64,000 nucleotides of DNA from Aeromicrobium wangtongii (GCF_024584515.1 NZ_CP102173.1:1178001-1242000); one strand, 5' to 3'; shown: positions 8,793 to 18,584, numbered from the stretch's first letter. The notes: a model not told the origin generated them from the letters alone. Numbers and translations: made by a program.

Positions 8793-8890
8793 GACTTGAT
8801 ACTGCCGTATCGCATTGTGAGACGCAAGCCGGGAATCCGGGCGTCCTGCAAGACCAGTTCCTGCTGATGCAGGAGATGAGGAGAGCACCA
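8793..8890 (+). promoter_or_regulatory. divergent iclR-leuC control region
   Basis: This 98-bp gap must hold both promoters. An exact inverted repeat GATAC-TGCC-GTATC (8798-8811) sits next to CATTGTGAGACG. The latter resembles, from memory, the AT-rich GTGAGAC-type element reported for LtbR/NdgR sites. A strong Shine-Dalgarno (GAGGAGAG) precedes leuC. Confidence 0.45.
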
Positions 8891-10312
8891 ATGGGCAAGA
8901 CTCTTGCCGAGAAGGTCTGGGACGAGCATGTCATCCGTTCGCACGAGGGCGAGCCGGACCTGCTCTACATCGATCTCCACCTCATTCACGAGGTCACCAG
9001 CCCGCAGGCGTTCGACGGCCTCCGTCTGGCCGGCCGCTCGGTGCGCCGCCCCGACCTGACGCTGGCGACCGAGGACCACAACATCCCGACGACGGACCTG
9101 GACAAGCCGATCGCCGACATCGTGTCCCGCACGCAGGTCGAGACGCTGCGCCGCAACTGCGCGGAGTTCGGCGTCCGCCTGCACCCGATGGGCGATGTCG
9201 AGCAGGGCATCGTGCACGTCGTCGGCCCGCAGCTGGGACTCACGCAGCCGGGCATGACGATCGTGTGCGGCGACTCGCACACCGCGACCCACGGCGCCTT
9301 CGGCTCGATCGCCTTCGGCATCGGCACCTCGGAGGTCGAGCACGTCCTGGCGACGCAGTCGCTGTCGCAGGCGCGCCCCAAGATGATGGCCGTCGAGGTC
9401 GATGGTGAGCTGCCGGCCGGCACATCCGCCAAGGACCTGATCCTGGCGCTCATCACGCAGGAGACCACCGGCGGCGGCCAGGGCTACATCGTGGAGTACC
9501 GCGGTGAGGCGATCCGCAAGCTGTCGATGGAAGCGCGCATGACGATCTGCAACATGTCGATCGAGTGGGGCGCCAAGGCCGGACTCATCGCGCCGGACCA
9601 GACGACGTACGACTACCTCAAGGGTCGCCCGTCCGCGCCGACCGGCGCCGACTGGGACGCCGCCGTCGCGCACTGGGACAGCCTGGTCACCGACGACGAC
9701 GCGCACTTCGACAAGATCATCCGCATCGACGCCAGCCAGGTGACACCCTTCGTCACGTGGGGCACCAACCCGGGCCAGGGCGTCCCTCTGTCGGGCAACG
9801 TCCCCGATCCGGCCTCGTTCGAGGATCCCAACGAGCGCACGGCCGCCGAGAACGCCCTGCGCTACATGGGGCTTGAGGCCGGGACGCCGATGAAGGACAT
9901 CGCGGTCGACACGATCTTCATCGGCTCGTGCACCAACGGACGCATCGAGGACCTGCGGGTCGCAGCGGACCTGATCAAGGGTCACCGGGTCGCCGAGAAC
10001 ACGCGCGTCCTGGTCGTCCCGGGATCCGTGCGCGTCCGCCTCGAGGCCGAGCAGGAGGGCCTCGACGTGATCTTCAAGGACGCCGGGGCCGAGTGGCGCG
10101 GAGCGGGCTGCTCGATGTGCCTGGGCATGAACCCCGACCAGCTCGCACCGGGCGAGCGCAGCGCGTCCACGTCCAACCGCAACTTCGAGGGACGCCAGGG
10201 CAAGGGCGGGCGCACGCACCTCGTCTCGCCCGAGGTCGCCATCGCGACCGGCATCCTCGGCCACCTGGCCGGGCCCGCCGACGTCGCCGAGCTCGAGAAG
10301 GCAGGAGCCTGA
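8891..10312 (+). CDS. leuC: 3-isopropylmalate dehydratase large subunit
   Basis: 473 residues. The three [4Fe-4S] ligands are all present: Cys347 in [13 protein letters not shown], and Cys407 and Cys410 in [11 protein letters not shown]. With LeuD it isomerises 2-isopropylmalate to 3-isopropylmalate in leucine synthesis. ATG 8891 follows GAGGAGAG at proper spacing; an in-frame ATG upstream (8867) is less likely. leuD begins two bases after the stop, and the IclR regulator is divergent. Confidence 0.97.
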   Translation: MGKTLAEKVWDEHVIRSHEGEPDLLYIDLHLIHEVTSPQAFDGLRLAGRSVRRPDLTLATEDHNIPTTDLDKPIADIVSRTQVETLRRNCAEFGVRLHPMGDVEQGIVHVVGPQLGLTQPGMTIVCGDSHTATHGAFGSIAFGIGTSEVEHVLATQSLSQARPKMMAVEVDGELPAGTSAKDLILALITQETTGGGQGYIVEYRGEAIRKLSMEARMTICNMSIEWGAKAGLIAPDQTTYDYLKGRPSAPTGADWDAAVAHWDSLVTDDDAHFDKIIRIDASQVTPFVTWGTNPGQGVPLSGNVPDPASFEDPNERTAAENALRYMGLEAGTPMKDIAVDTIFIGSCTNGRIEDLRVAADLIKGHRVAENTRVLVVPGSVRVRLEAEQEGLDVIFKDAGAEWRGAGCSMCLGMNPDQLAPGERSASTSNRNFEGRQGKGGRTHLVSPEVAIATGILGHLAGPADVAELEKAGA

Positions 10313-10314
10313 CC

Positions 10315-10914
10315 ATGGAGAAGTTCTCAACCCACACCGGCGTGGCCGCACCGCTGCGCCGCAGCAACGTCGACACCGACCAGATCATCCCCGCGCACTG
10401 GCTCAAGAAGGTCACGCGGGACGGTTTCGAGGACGGCCTGTTCGAGGGATGGCGCCGCGATCCGGAGTTCGTCCTGAACCAGCCGGCCTATCGCCAGGCC
10501 ACAGTCCTGGTGGCCGGTCCGGACTTCGGCACCGGCTCGTCGCGTGAGCACGCGGTCTGGGCGCTGCAGAACTTCGGCTTCAAGGCCGTCATCTCGCCGC
10601 GCTTCGGCGACATCTTCCGGGGCAACTCGGGCAAGTCGGGCCTGCTCGCCGCGCAGGTGGACGAGAAGATCGTCCAGCGGCTGTGGGAGCACCTGGACGC
10701 CAACCCGGGCGCCACCGTCACGCTCGACCTGGTGAGCCGCACCGTCAAGGCCGGTGAGGGTGTCGACGCGATCGAGGACACGTTCACGATCGACGACTAC
10801 ACGCGCTGGCGCCTGCTGGAGGGCCTGGACGACGTGGGCATCACGCTCAGCCACGAGGAGGACATCGTCTCCTACGAGGCGAGCCGCCCCAGCTTCAAGC
10901 CCGTCACGCTCTGA
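10315..10914 (+). CDS. leuD: 3-isopropylmalate dehydratase small subunit
   Basis: 199 residues with the LeuD signatures [16 protein letters not shown] near the N-terminus and [17 protein letters not shown] in the middle. It forms the swivelling domain that completes the LeuC active site. The start ATG 10315 follows AGGAG inside the leuC tail. A strong hairpin follows, so leuCD is probably a two-gene operon. Confidence 0.97.
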   Translation: MEKFSTHTGVAAPLRRSNVDTDQIIPAHWLKKVTRDGFEDGLFEGWRRDPEFVLNQPAYRQATVLVAGPDFGTGSSREHAVWALQNFGFKAVISPRFGDIFRGNSGKSGLLAAQVDEKIVQRLWEHLDANPGATVTLDLVSRTVKAGEGVDAIEDTFTIDDYTRWRLLEGLDDVGITLSHEEDIVSYEASRPSFKPVTL

Positions 10915-10920
10915 CCCGAC

Positions 10921-10949
10921 GCTGACGCGTGGGTCACCCACGCGTCAGC
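10921..10949 (+). terminator. hairpin terminator after leuD
   Basis: A perfect 13-bp stem (10921-10933 with 10937-10949) with a TCA loop starts six bases after the leuD stop. There is no T-tract, as is common in high-GC actinobacteria. Confidence 0.7.
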
Positions 10950-10986
10950 GCCGGTGGACACGCCGTCACGGTCTAGGCTCAGGCCC

Positions 10987-11724
10987 ATGCAACGACGCCC
11001 CTTCCCGAGGACACTGCGCATCATCGTGCTGTTCCTCCGGCCGGTGCTGATGGTGATCACCAAGCGCGACTGGCAGGGCCAGGAACGTCTCCCCGAGGGT
11101 GGCTTCGTCCTGGCCCCCAATCACCTCTCGCACCTCGACCCGTTCCTGATCTCGCACTTCATGGTCGACCAGGGCATCCCGCCCCGGTTCCTGGTCAAGG
11201 ACACGTTGATGAGCCTGCCCGTCGCGGGCAGGATCCTGCGCAGCGCCCAGCAGATCCCGGTCTACCGCAGCTCCGAGGGTGCCGCCGAGTCGCTGCGCGC
11301 CGCGATCGCAGCCGTCGAGGCGGGAAGTGTCGTCACGATCTACCCCGAGGGCACCATCACCCGTGACCCGGCGGCGTGGCCGATGAGCGGACGCACGGGA
11401 GCCGTGCGGGTCGCCCTGGCCACCGGGTGCCCCCTCGTCCCGGTCATGCAGTGGGGGCCGCAGGAGATCCTGTGGCCGTACACCAAGCGCCCGCGGTTCT
11501 TTCCCCGCAAGACGATCCACGTGCGCGTCGGCGAACCGCTCGACCTGTCCGACCTCGCCGGCCGCGAGCTGACCGAGCAGGTGCTGCACGAGGCCACCGA
11601 TCGGCTCATGGACGGCCTGACTGCGATGATGGCCCAGGTGCGCGCAGAACTGCCCTCGACACCACGCATCGATGTGCATACCTTGGGCAGGCCAAAGACC
11701 AACTACAGACGATCGGATCAGTGA
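10987..11724 (+). CDS. 1-acyl-glycerol-3-phosphate acyltransferase (PlsC family)
   Basis: 245 residues. It has the acyltransferase block I NHLSHLD (His46, Asp51) and the later block YPEGTI (Glu121). It transfers an acyl chain to lysophosphatidate at the inner membrane face. ATG 10987 is preferred over an in-frame GTG at 10954. The next gene, gpsA, begins at the base after the stop. The pair would make glycerol-3-phosphate and acylate its derivative, the start of phospholipid synthesis. Confidence 0.88.
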   Translation: MQRRPFPRTLRIIVLFLRPVLMVITKRDWQGQERLPEGGFVLAPNHLSHLDPFLISHFMVDQGIPPRFLVKDTLMSLPVAGRILRSAQQIPVYRSSEGAAESLRAAIAAVEAGSVVTIYPEGTITRDPAAWPMSGRTGAVRVALATGCPLVPVMQWGPQEILWPYTKRPRFFPRKTIHVRVGEPLDLSDLAGRELTEQVLHEATDRLMDGLTAMMAQVRAELPSTPRIDVHTLGRPKTNYRRSDQ

Positions 11725-12726
11725 ATGGCGCAGATTGCGGTGATGGGTGCGGGCTCCTGGGGAACTGCCTTCGCGCTCGTGCTGGCCGACGCCGGCAACG
11801 ACGTTCGCCTGTGGGGCCGCCGCCCCGAGGTCTGCGACATGATCAACGCCAAGCACGAGAATTCCGACTACCTGCCCGGTATCGAGCTGCCCGCGGCCAT
11901 CTCTGCGACGCCCGATCCTGCCGAGGCGCTGGCCGATGCCGAGGTCGTGGTGCTGGCGGTGCCGTCCCAGCAGCTGCGGTCCAACCTCGAGGCGTGGAGC
12001 GAGCACATCCCGGCCGACGCCGTCATGGTCAGCCTCATGAAGGGCATCGAGCTGGGCACGCACCTGCGCATGAGCGAGGTCATCGCCGAGATGACCGGCG
12101 CCGGTCCTGAGCGCATCGCGGTCGTGTCCGGCCCGAACCTGGCCCGGGAGATCGCCAATCGCGAGCCTGCCGCCAGCGTCGTGGCGTGCGCCGATCAAGC
12201 GGTCGCCGAGCGGCTGCAGAAGCTGTGCCACTCGGCGGCGTTCCGTCCCTACTCGATGACCGACGTCATCGGGTGCGAGCTCGCCGGCACGGCCAAGAAC
12301 ATCATCGGCCTGGCGGTCGGCGTGTGCGTCGGGCTCGGCTTCGGCGACAACACCAAGGCATCGGTCATCACCCGCGGACTGGCCGAGACCGCGCGCCTCG
12401 GCGCGGCGATCGGCGCCGACCCGGTCACGTTCATGGGCCTGGCGGGCATGGGCGACCTGGTCGCCACCTGCTCGTCGCCGCTGTCACGCAACCGGACGTT
12501 CGGCGAGAAGCTCGGCGAGGGCATGAGCGTCGAGGAGGTGACCGCGCAGACCCGGCAGGTCGCCGAGGGCGTCAAGTCGTGCCGCTCGGTCAGCGAGCTG
12601 GCCAAGGCCAATGGCGTCGAGATGCCGATCGTCGAGCACGTCACGGCACTCGTGGCCGGCGAGCTGACCCCCGACGAGCTGGTGCGCCGGCTCATCTCGC
12701 GGACGGCCAAGCCCGAGACCGTCTGA
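11725..12726 (+). CDS. gpsA: NAD(P)-dependent glycerol-3-phosphate dehydrogenase
   Basis: 333 residues, the standard length. The dinucleotide fold opens with VMGAGSWGTAFA (residues 6-17). The catalytic-lysine region GCELAGTAKNIIGLAVG and the C-terminal GLAGMGDLVATC helix are present. It reduces dihydroxyacetone phosphate to sn-glycerol-3-phosphate for membrane lipids. It abuts the PlsC-family gene with no gap, indicating co-transcription. Confidence 0.96.
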   Translation: MAQIAVMGAGSWGTAFALVLADAGNDVRLWGRRPEVCDMINAKHENSDYLPGIELPAAISATPDPAEALADAEVVVLAVPSQQLRSNLEAWSEHIPADAVMVSLMKGIELGTHLRMSEVIAEMTGAGPERIAVVSGPNLAREIANREPAASVVACADQAVAERLQKLCHSAAFRPYSMTDVIGCELAGTAKNIIGLAVGVCVGLGFGDNTKASVITRGLAETARLGAAIGADPVTFMGLAGMGDLVATCSSPLSRNRTFGEKLGEGMSVEEVTAQTRQVAEGVKSCRSVSELAKANGVEMPIVEHVTALVAGELTPDELVRRLISRTAKPETV

Positions 12727-12745
12727 CGCCGGCCGCGGCCGGGGG

Positions 12746-13813
12746 CTACGCGACGGCGGCGAGGACGTTCTGGATGTCGAGCCAGAGGTCCTCGACGTCC
12801 TCGATGCCGACCGACAGGCGGATGAGGCCCTCCGGGACGCTCGTCGGCTCGCCGGGGTGACGGCGCCGCCGCTCCCACGTCGACTCGACGCCGCCGAGGC
12901 TGGTGGCGTACGTGATGATGTCGCTCTGCTCGGTCATCTTCTGCGCTGCGGCGGGGCCCGCGACGACCTCGAAGGCGATGATCGTGCCGAATCCGGGATA
13001 ACGGCTGTGCGAGATGCGGGGAGAGGCCGACAGCCGGCGGTGCAGCTCCTTGGCATTGGCCTCCGCCCGGTCCAGGCGCACGTGCAGCGTGCGGATCCCG
13101 CGCGCAGCCAGCCAGGTCTCCATCGCACCGGGAATGGCCCCGAGCACGGTGCGCCGCTTCTCGATCGCGCGGAACGCCCGGTCGTCATTGGTCACCACCG
13201 CGCCCAGGATCAGGTCGCTGTGCCCGGCCAGCAGCTTGGAGGCGGAGTGCACGACGAAGTCGGCGCCCAGGTCGAGTGGCTTCTGGCGCAGGGGAGTGGC
13301 GAAGGTGTTGTCGACCGCGACCGCGGCCCCGGCCTGGGTGGCGGCGCGGGCGATGACCTCGATATCGGCGATCTCCAGGGACGGGTTCGTCGGTGACTCG
13401 ATCCACACCAGGGCGGCGCCCTCGCACGCCGCGATGACCTGCGCGGTGTCGTCGATGTCGACCAGCCGCAGCTGGACCTGCCCGCGGCGATCGCGCTCGA
13501 CGAGCTGGGCGATCGTCCCGTAGTACGCGTGGCGGGGTGCCACGACGGCAGCGCCGATCGGCACCAGGTCGAACAGCGCCGCCGAGGCCGCGACCCCCGA
13601 CGAGAACGCCAGCGCGCGCCCACCCTCGAGCGCGCCGAGCACCGTCTCGAACGAGTCCCACGTGGGATTTCCCTGCCGGCCGTACTCCGACCCACCTCCG
13701 GGGACGAGGGCGCTGGCCAAGGTGATCGGGGCGTTCAGCGGCCCGCCGGGGACGCGCGCGGGACGGCCTGCGGCGACGGCGATGGTCGAGGGCGACAGTT
13801 CGGGTCCATGCAT
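12746..13813 (-). CDS. cystathionine gamma-lyase / gamma-synthase family PLP enzyme
   Basis: 355 residues of the Cys/Met-metabolism PLP family. The PLP lysine is Lys193 in VVHSASKLLAGHSD, the cofactor Asp lies in VAVDNTFATP, and the N-terminal Tyr region reads SEYGRQGNPT. The family both makes and breaks cystathionine in transsulfuration, and sequence alone does not settle direction. The open frame continues upstream over ddl, but ATG 13813 is the only start that fits the family. It converges on gpsA and is divergent from ddl, 36 bp apart. Confidence 0.85.
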   Translation of the reverse strand: MHGPELSPSTIAVAAGRPARVPGGPLNAPITLASALVPGGGSEYGRQGNPTWDSFETVLGALEGGRALAFSSGVAASAALFDLVPIGAAVVAPRHAYYGTIAQLVERDRRGQVQLRLVDIDDTAQVIAACEGAALVWIESPTNPSLEIADIEVIARAATQAGAAVAVDNTFATPLRQKPLDLGADFVVHSASKLLAGHSDLILGAVVTNDDRAFRAIEKRRTVLGAIPGAMETWLAARGIRTLHVRLDRAEANAKELHRRLSASPRISHSRYPGFGTIIAFEVVAGPAAAQKMTEQSDIITYATSLGGVESTWERRRRHPGEPTSVPEGLIRLSVGIEDVEDLWLDIQNVLAAVA

Positions 13814-13849
13814 CGATCCATTGTGCACAGAACGATAAGGTTCTTGGCA

Positions 13850-14920
13850 ATGAGCCCGGTCACCACTTCCTCGTCCGTCAAGCCCCGCCTCGCCGTGATC
13901 TTCGGCGGACGATCCAGTGAGCACGGTGTGTCGTGCCTGACCGCGCGGGAGGTGCTGGCCGCGATCGACGCAGATCGCTACGACGTCCAGCCCGTCGGCA
14001 TCACCCGCGACGGAGCCTGGGTCGAGGAGACCGCCCAGTGGGACGACCTGGAGGCCGGGACGCTCCCGTCGGTCCGCGACGACCTGCCGGGCTTCGCCTG
14101 GGAGCGCCTGCGCGAGTTCGACGTCGTCTTCCCCCTGCTGCACGGGCCGTGGGGCGAGGACGGCACCCTGCAGGGCCTGCTGGAGATGGCCGACGTCCGC
14201 TACGTGGGAGCCGGCGTGCTGGCCAGCGCCGTGAGCATGGACAAGCCCTTCACCAAGACCGTCTTCTCCGCCGCCGGGCTGCCGCAGCTCCCGTACGTGA
14301 CGATCCGCCCGTGGGAGTGGAAGCAGGAGCGCGAGCGGGTCGAGGCGCGCGTTCACGCCCTCGGCCTGCCGGTGTTCGTCAAGCCCGCCCGCGCCGGGTC
14401 GAGCTCGGGCGTCATGATGGTCGACACGTGGGAGGAGCTCGACGGGGCCGTCCTGAAGGCGCGCGACTTCGACCCCAAGGTCATCGTCGAGGCGGCCGCG
14501 CGCGGCAAGCGCGAGCTGGAGTGCGCCGTCATCCAGGGCCTGGACGGCAAGCCGGTCGCCAGCGTCGTGGGCGAGATCACCGTCGCGCAGGAGTCCAGCC
14601 ACGAGTTCTACGACTTCGAGGCCAAGTACCTCGACGGGACGAGCAGCAACGTCGTCCCCGCCGATATCTCGGTCACCCTCAGCGAGCGCATCCGGGCGTA
14701 CGCGGTGCAGGCCTTCGAGGCCGTCGGCTGCGAGGGCCTGGCGCGGGTCGACTTCTTCTGGACCGAGGACGGGCTGGTCATCAACGAGATCAACACGCTG
14801 CCCGGCTTCACGCCGTACTCGATGTTCCCCGTGCTGTGGGAGGCCAGCGGCGTGAGCTACGCGGAGCTGGTCGAGCGGCTCATCCAGCTGGCGCTGCAGC
14901 GTGAGACCGGCCTGCGCTGA
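13850..14920 (+). CDS. ddl: D-alanine--D-alanine ligase
   Basis: 356 residues with an ATP-grasp fold. VIFGGRSSEHGVS is at the N-terminus, KPARAGSSSGVM in the centre, and the metal-site stretch INEINTLPGFTPYSMFP near the C-terminus. It makes the D-Ala-D-Ala dipeptide of peptidoglycan in the cytoplasm. The ligase C-terminal FTPYSMFP (Tyr rather than Leu or Met in the loop) is typical of D-Ala-D-Ala enzymes. It converges on a DUF3515 lipoprotein gene with a 3-bp gap. Confidence 0.94.
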   Translation: MSPVTTSSSVKPRLAVIFGGRSSEHGVSCLTAREVLAAIDADRYDVQPVGITRDGAWVEETAQWDDLEAGTLPSVRDDLPGFAWERLREFDVVFPLLHGPWGEDGTLQGLLEMADVRYVGAGVLASAVSMDKPFTKTVFSAAGLPQLPYVTIRPWEWKQERERVEARVHALGLPVFVKPARAGSSSGVMMVDTWEELDGAVLKARDFDPKVIVEAAARGKRELECAVIQGLDGKPVASVVGEITVAQESSHEFYDFEAKYLDGTSSNVVPADISVTLSERIRAYAVQAFEAVGCEGLARVDFFWTEDGLVINEINTLPGFTPYSMFPVLWEASGVSYAELVERLIQLALQRETGLR

Positions 14921-14923
14921 GGC

Positions 14924-15361
14924 CTACACGCAGGGCTTGACCGAGGGGTCGTGCTTCTTGATGGTGCCGGCCACATCGGCCAGTGCCTCGGAGGCCGGGT
15001 CGTACGCCCGGGGCACCTCGAGGCTGACGAAGAACGAGCGGCCGATCGTCGTGAACAGGTAGCCGTCGGCGGTCGTCTCGGCGAACCAGTCGACGTCCCC
15101 GACGGGGTAGCACGGTGAGGAGATCGTCAAGGCGTCCGGCTTCTCGACCCCGCAGCGCATGACGATCGCCGGAGCCCCCCACGCCACGGCGTTGTCGTCC
15201 TTCACCAGGATCGAGTCCTCGCCGGCGACGGTCCGGGGTGCGTCGGCGTACAGCGCCTTGCAGTCGACCGCCGTGCCGGGCTCGGTCGGATAGGCGTCGA
15301 CGGTGTATCCGGGGCTGCACCCCGCGACCAGGAGGATCGCGAGCGGCAGGAGCCTGCGCAC
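14924..15361 (-). CDS. DUF3515 family lipoprotein
   Basis: 145 residues from GTG 15361. A hydrophobic leader ends in a lipobox (LLVAGC), so the mature protein should be lipid-anchored outside the membrane. The conserved GDVDWFAETTADGYLFTT region and paired cysteines match DUF3515, an actinobacterial family of unknown function usually found beside ddl and thiL, as here. It starts two bases after the stop of the Lrp-like gene and is probably co-transcribed with it. Confidence 0.75.
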   Translation of the reverse strand: MRRLLPLAILLVAGCSPGYTVDAYPTEPGTAVDCKALYADAPRTVAGEDSILVKDDNAVAWGAPAIVMRCGVEKPDALTISSPCYPVGDVDWFAETTADGYLFTTIGRSFFVSLEVPRAYDPASEALADVAGTIKKHDPSVKPCV

Positions 15362-15363
15362 CG

Positions 15364-15600
15364 TCAGACGCGGACGATCGGGCACGTCAGGGTGCGGGTG
15401 ATGCCGCCGACGCCCTGGATCTGCGAGAGGACGAGTGCGCCGAGCTGGTCCATGTCGGGGCCCTCGGCGCGCACGATGACGTCGTACGGTCCGGTCACGT
15501 CCTCGGCGAGCGTCACACCGTCGATGGCGCTGATCGCCCGGGCGACGTCGGCGGCCTTGCCGACCTCGGTCTGGACGAGGATGTATGCCTGCACGGCCAT
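15364..15600 (-). CDS. Lrp/AsnC ligand-binding (RAM) domain protein without DNA-binding domain
   Basis: 78 residues covering a single RAM/ACT-like domain (from VQAYILVQTEVGKAADVARAI to VGGITRTLTCPIV). The helix-turn-helix of full Lrp regulators is absent. The start ATG 15600 has a strong AAAGGAG site. Stand-alone RAM proteins of this size are common next to thiL in actinobacteria. They may bind an amino acid or pair with full-length Lrp proteins; that role is inferred. Confidence 0.8.
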   Translation of the reverse strand: MAVQAYILVQTEVGKAADVARAISAIDGVTLAEDVTGPYDVIVRAEGPDMDQLGALVLSQIQGVGGITRTLTCPIVRV

Positions 15601-15688
15601 TCGAGGTGCTCCTTTGGATCGGACGGGACTGTGCCACGCTACCCGATCCCGCGGGCGGACCCGTCCGGGGCTGCGAGAAGATGGACCC

Positions 15689-16645
15689 ATGACTGCCAAC
15701 GGCTCGAACGGATCCACGATCGGCGACATCGGAGAGTTCGGGCTCATCGACCAGGTACGCGAGCAGATCGGCCACAACCGCCACATCCTGATCGGTTCGG
15801 GTGACGACGCCGCGCACATCTCGACCAATGACGGCAGCTATGTCGTGTCGACCGATCTGCTGGTCGAGGGACGGCACTTCCGCCGCGACTGGTCCACGGC
15901 GAACGACGTCGGACGCAAGGCCGCGGCGTCCAACCTGTCGGACATCAACGCGATGGGCGGCGTCGCGACGGCCCTGACCGTGGGCTTCGGCGCCCCGGCC
16001 GACCTGCCGGTGGAGTGGGCGCTGGAGATGGTGCGCGGATTCGAGCAGGAGTGCGGGCGCGTCGGCGCCCACATCGTCGGTGGCGACGTGACGGCGTCCG
16101 ACTCGATCATCATCGCCGTCACCGCGATGGGCGACGCCCCGCGGCCGGTGCGCCGGTCCGGTGCCGTCGCGGGCGATGTCGTGGCCGTCAACGGCGACCT
16201 CGGCCTGGCGGCTGCCGGTTTCGCGACGCTGAGCCGCGGATTCCGCTCCCCGAAGGCCGCCGTGGAGGCCCACCGGGTGCCGCACCCCCCGTACGCCGCC
16301 GGCCCACAGGCCGCGCGCGCGGGTGCCACCGCCATGACCGACATCAGCGACGGCCTGGTCGCCGACCTGGGACACATCGCCGTCGCCAGCGGCGTCGCGA
16401 TCGACATCGACTCGTCGGCGCTGGTGATCCCCGAGGCCGTCGCGACCGTCGGCGAGGCGCTGGGCCGCCGGGCCATCGACTTCGTGCTGGCCGGCGGCGA
16501 CTCGTACGCCCTGGTCGCGACCTTCGGTGCCGAGGGCGGACTGCCCCCGGGCTGGACGCGCATCGGTGAGGTCGCAGAGGGTGCCGGCGTGACCGTCGAC
16601 GGCGAGGTCTACGACGGTCCGACCGGCCACCAGCACTTCCGCTAG
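15689..16645 (+). CDS. thiL: thiamine-monophosphate kinase
   Basis: 318 residues. Family motifs are in order: IGSGDDAAHI near residue 31, STDLLVEGRHF, AASNLSDINAMGG, and TDISDGLVADLGHIA. It phosphorylates thiamine monophosphate to the active diphosphate cofactor. ATG 15689 is chosen because upstream codons run into the divergent gene's leader. Its TAG stop overlaps the stop of the convergent acetyltransferase (16642-16645). Confidence 0.93.
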   Translation: MTANGSNGSTIGDIGEFGLIDQVREQIGHNRHILIGSGDDAAHISTNDGSYVVSTDLLVEGRHFRRDWSTANDVGRKAAASNLSDINAMGGVATALTVGFGAPADLPVEWALEMVRGFEQECGRVGAHIVGGDVTASDSIIIAVTAMGDAPRPVRRSGAVAGDVVAVNGDLGLAAAGFATLSRGFRSPKAAVEAHRVPHPPYAAGPQAARAGATAMTDISDGLVADLGHIAVASGVAIDIDSSALVIPEAVATVGEALGRRAIDFVLAGGDSYALVATFGAEGGLPPGWTRIGEVAEGAGVTVDGEVYDGPTGHQHFR

Positions 16646-17166
16646 GCGCTGATCCAGTACCTGCGGCGAGGCGGCTCGTCGGGGTCGTCGTGCGGCACGA
16701 CGGCCTCCAGCACGCCGCCATTGGCCTCGATGACCCGTGCGGATGCGAGGTTGTCGTCGTCGCAGGTCACCAGGATCCGGTGCACGCCGCGGTCGCGCAG
16801 GATCTGCACCGACTGCCGCAGGATCTCGGTGGCGTACCCCTGACGGCGGTGCGCCGGCCGGACGGCATAGCCGATGTGGCCGCCGAGCCTGCGCAGGAAG
16901 TCGTTGAGCTCCCAGCGGATCGAGGAGCGTCCGACGACCTCGCCGTCGACCTCCGCGACGAGCTCGGCGTGGGCGACGAAGTCCTCGGGCAGGTCGATCC
17001 CGTCCTCCCAGCCGTGCACCAGGCGGACGTAGTCGGGCCACGGCAGGTCGCCGCGGTACCGGTACGACCAGTGCTCGCCCTCGGCGGCCATCTCGGCCAC
17101 GGCGGCCGTGACGTCGTCCTGGTCGCGCAGCTCCAGCCGCCGCAGGACCAGCGTGCGCTCGCTCAC
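16642..17166 (-). CDS. GNAT family N-acetyltransferase
   Basis: 174 residues of the RimJ/RimL-type GNAT fold. The acetyl-CoA loop appears as RPAHRRQGYATEIL, followed by N-L-A-S-A-R-V and a C-terminal strand typical of the family. GTG 17166 overlaps the stop of the upstream amidase gene (GTGA), so it is translated from the same message. The acceptor is unknown. Confidence 0.8.
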   Translation of the reverse strand: MSERTLVLRRLELRDQDDVTAAVAEMAAEGEHWSYRYRGDLPWPDYVRLVHGWEDGIDLPEDFVAHAELVAEVDGEVVGRSSIRWELNDFLRRLGGHIGYAVRPAHRRQGYATEILRQSVQILRDRGVHRILVTCDDDNLASARVIEANGGVLEAVVPHDDPDEPPRRRYWISA

Positions 17167-18584
17167 GCCTGGATGCGCGCGAACGGGGTGTCGGCCTCCA
17201 GCTCGTAGGCCAGCTCGAGCAGCGTCTGCTCGTTGCCGTGGACGGCCGAGAAGTGCACGCCGACCGGACGACCGTCGGCCGTCTGCGCCAGCGGCAGCGA
17301 GATCGCCGGCCCACCCGCCGCATTGTTCAGGGGCGTGAACGCCGCGTACCGGATCAGCCGGTCGAAGTGGACCTCGAAACCGGCTGCCGGATTCAGGTGC
17401 CCGAGCTTCGGCGTGACGTAGCCCAGCGTGGGCGACACGATGACGTCGATGTCGGTGAACGCATCGCGATAGCTCTGCTCGGACTGCTTGAGCACGCGGA
17501 TGGCCCCGGGCGTGCGCCACGCGTGCCGCCAGAACGTCCGCGCGAGCCCCCGCGTCAGCTGGTCGGTGGCTCCCTTCTCGAAGTCGGGGCTGTGCATGAC
17601 GCGCTTGCCGAAGTGCTGCGTGCTGAACCCCAGCAGCGCCCAGTAGTGCGTGAACGCCCCCATGAACGCGACGGCGTCCCCGGGGATGGGCACCTCGGTC
17701 ACGTCGTGGCCCAGCGCGGTGAGCCGGTCGACCGTCGCCAGGACGGCCCGGCGGCCGTCGTCGTCGGTGGGCCCGGTCACGGAGTCGAGCACCAGGCCCA
17801 CGCGCAGGCGGCGCTCGGACGGGCCCTCGACGAGGCCGAGCGGCTTCATGCCCGCTGCGGGAAGGAACTGCTGGGTGCCGGCCATGAAGTGCGCCGTGTC
17901 GCGGACCGTCCGGGTGAGCACGCCGTTGGAGACGACGTCCACCGGCAACGTCGCGGACTCGGCGGCCGGGACGACGCGGCCGCGGGTCGGCTTCAGGCCG
18001 ACCAATCCGCAGGCTGCTGCCGGGATGCGGATCGATCCGCCGCCGTCGTTGCCGTGCGCGATCGGCACGACGCCCGCCGCGACGAGGGCCGCCGATCCGC
18101 CGGACGACCCGCCGGGGGAGTAGTCGGTGTGCCACGGATTGCGGGTCGGCGCGAGCGTCTCCCACTCCGTGGAGGCGTTGAAGCCGAACTCAGGCATCGT
18201 GGTCTTGCCCAGCACGCCCAGCCCGGTGGACCGGAACTGCTCGGTGAACCGGTGATCGGCCGTGGCGGGGCGGGACCGGACCGCCAGCGAACCCTGGTCG
18301 GACGGCAACCCGGCGACGTCGGTGTTGTCCTTGATGAACGAGGGGACCCCGGCGAGGATCCCGGACAGCGGGCCGTCGGACCGGGCCAGCCCGCGATCGA
18401 AGTCGGGGTGCTGGATGGCGTTGAGCGTGGGGTTGACCACAGCCGCCCGGTCGACGGCCGCCTGGGCCGCCTCGCGGGCGCTGATGTCTCCGGCTGCAAC
18501 GGCAGCGGCGACCCCGACTGAGTCGAGGTCGCCGAGGGCGTCATCACAAAAGGCGTGGACGCGATGAGTCGGCTCGTTGATCAC
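17163..18584 (-). CDS. amidase-signature family amidase
   Basis: 473 residues. The Ser-cisSer-Lys triad can be placed: Lys85 in SFIKDN, the glycine/serine run SPGGSSGGSAALV (around Ser160), and the nucleophile region GNDGGGSIRIPAA (Ser184). It hydrolyses an amide bond. Length and divergence from GatA argue against a tRNA amidotransferase subunit, and gatB/gatC are not adjacent. Substrate unknown. It runs toward a coupled acetyltransferase and away from rpmB. Confidence 0.85.
   Translation of the reverse strand: MINEPTHRVHAFCDDALGDLDSVGVAAAVAAGDISAREAAQAAVDRAAVVNPTLNAIQHPDFDRGLARSDGPLSGILAGVPSFIKDNTDVAGLPSDQGSLAVRSRPATADHRFTEQFRSTGLGVLGKTTMPEFGFNASTEWETLAPTRNPWHTDYSPGGSSGGSAALVAAGVVPIAHGNDGGGSIRIPAAACGLVGLKPTRGRVVPAAESATLPVDVVSNGVLTRTVRDTAHFMAGTQQFLPAAGMKPLGLVEGPSERRLRVGLVLDSVTGPTDDDGRRAVLATVDRLTALGHDVTEVPIPGDAVAFMGAFTHYWALLGFSTQHFGKRVMHSPDFEKGATDQLTRGLARTFWRHAWRTPGAIRVLKQSEQSYRDAFTDIDVIVSPTLGYVTPKLGHLNPAAGFEVHFDRLIRYAAFTPLNNAAGGPAISLPLAQTADGRPVGVHFSAVHGNEQTLLELAYELEADTPFARIQA

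Noticed and set aside
13814-14602. N-terminal extension of the PLP enzyme over ddl
   Set aside because: The extra residues have no family similarity and lie antisense to ddl, whose motifs are intact; ATG 13813 is used.
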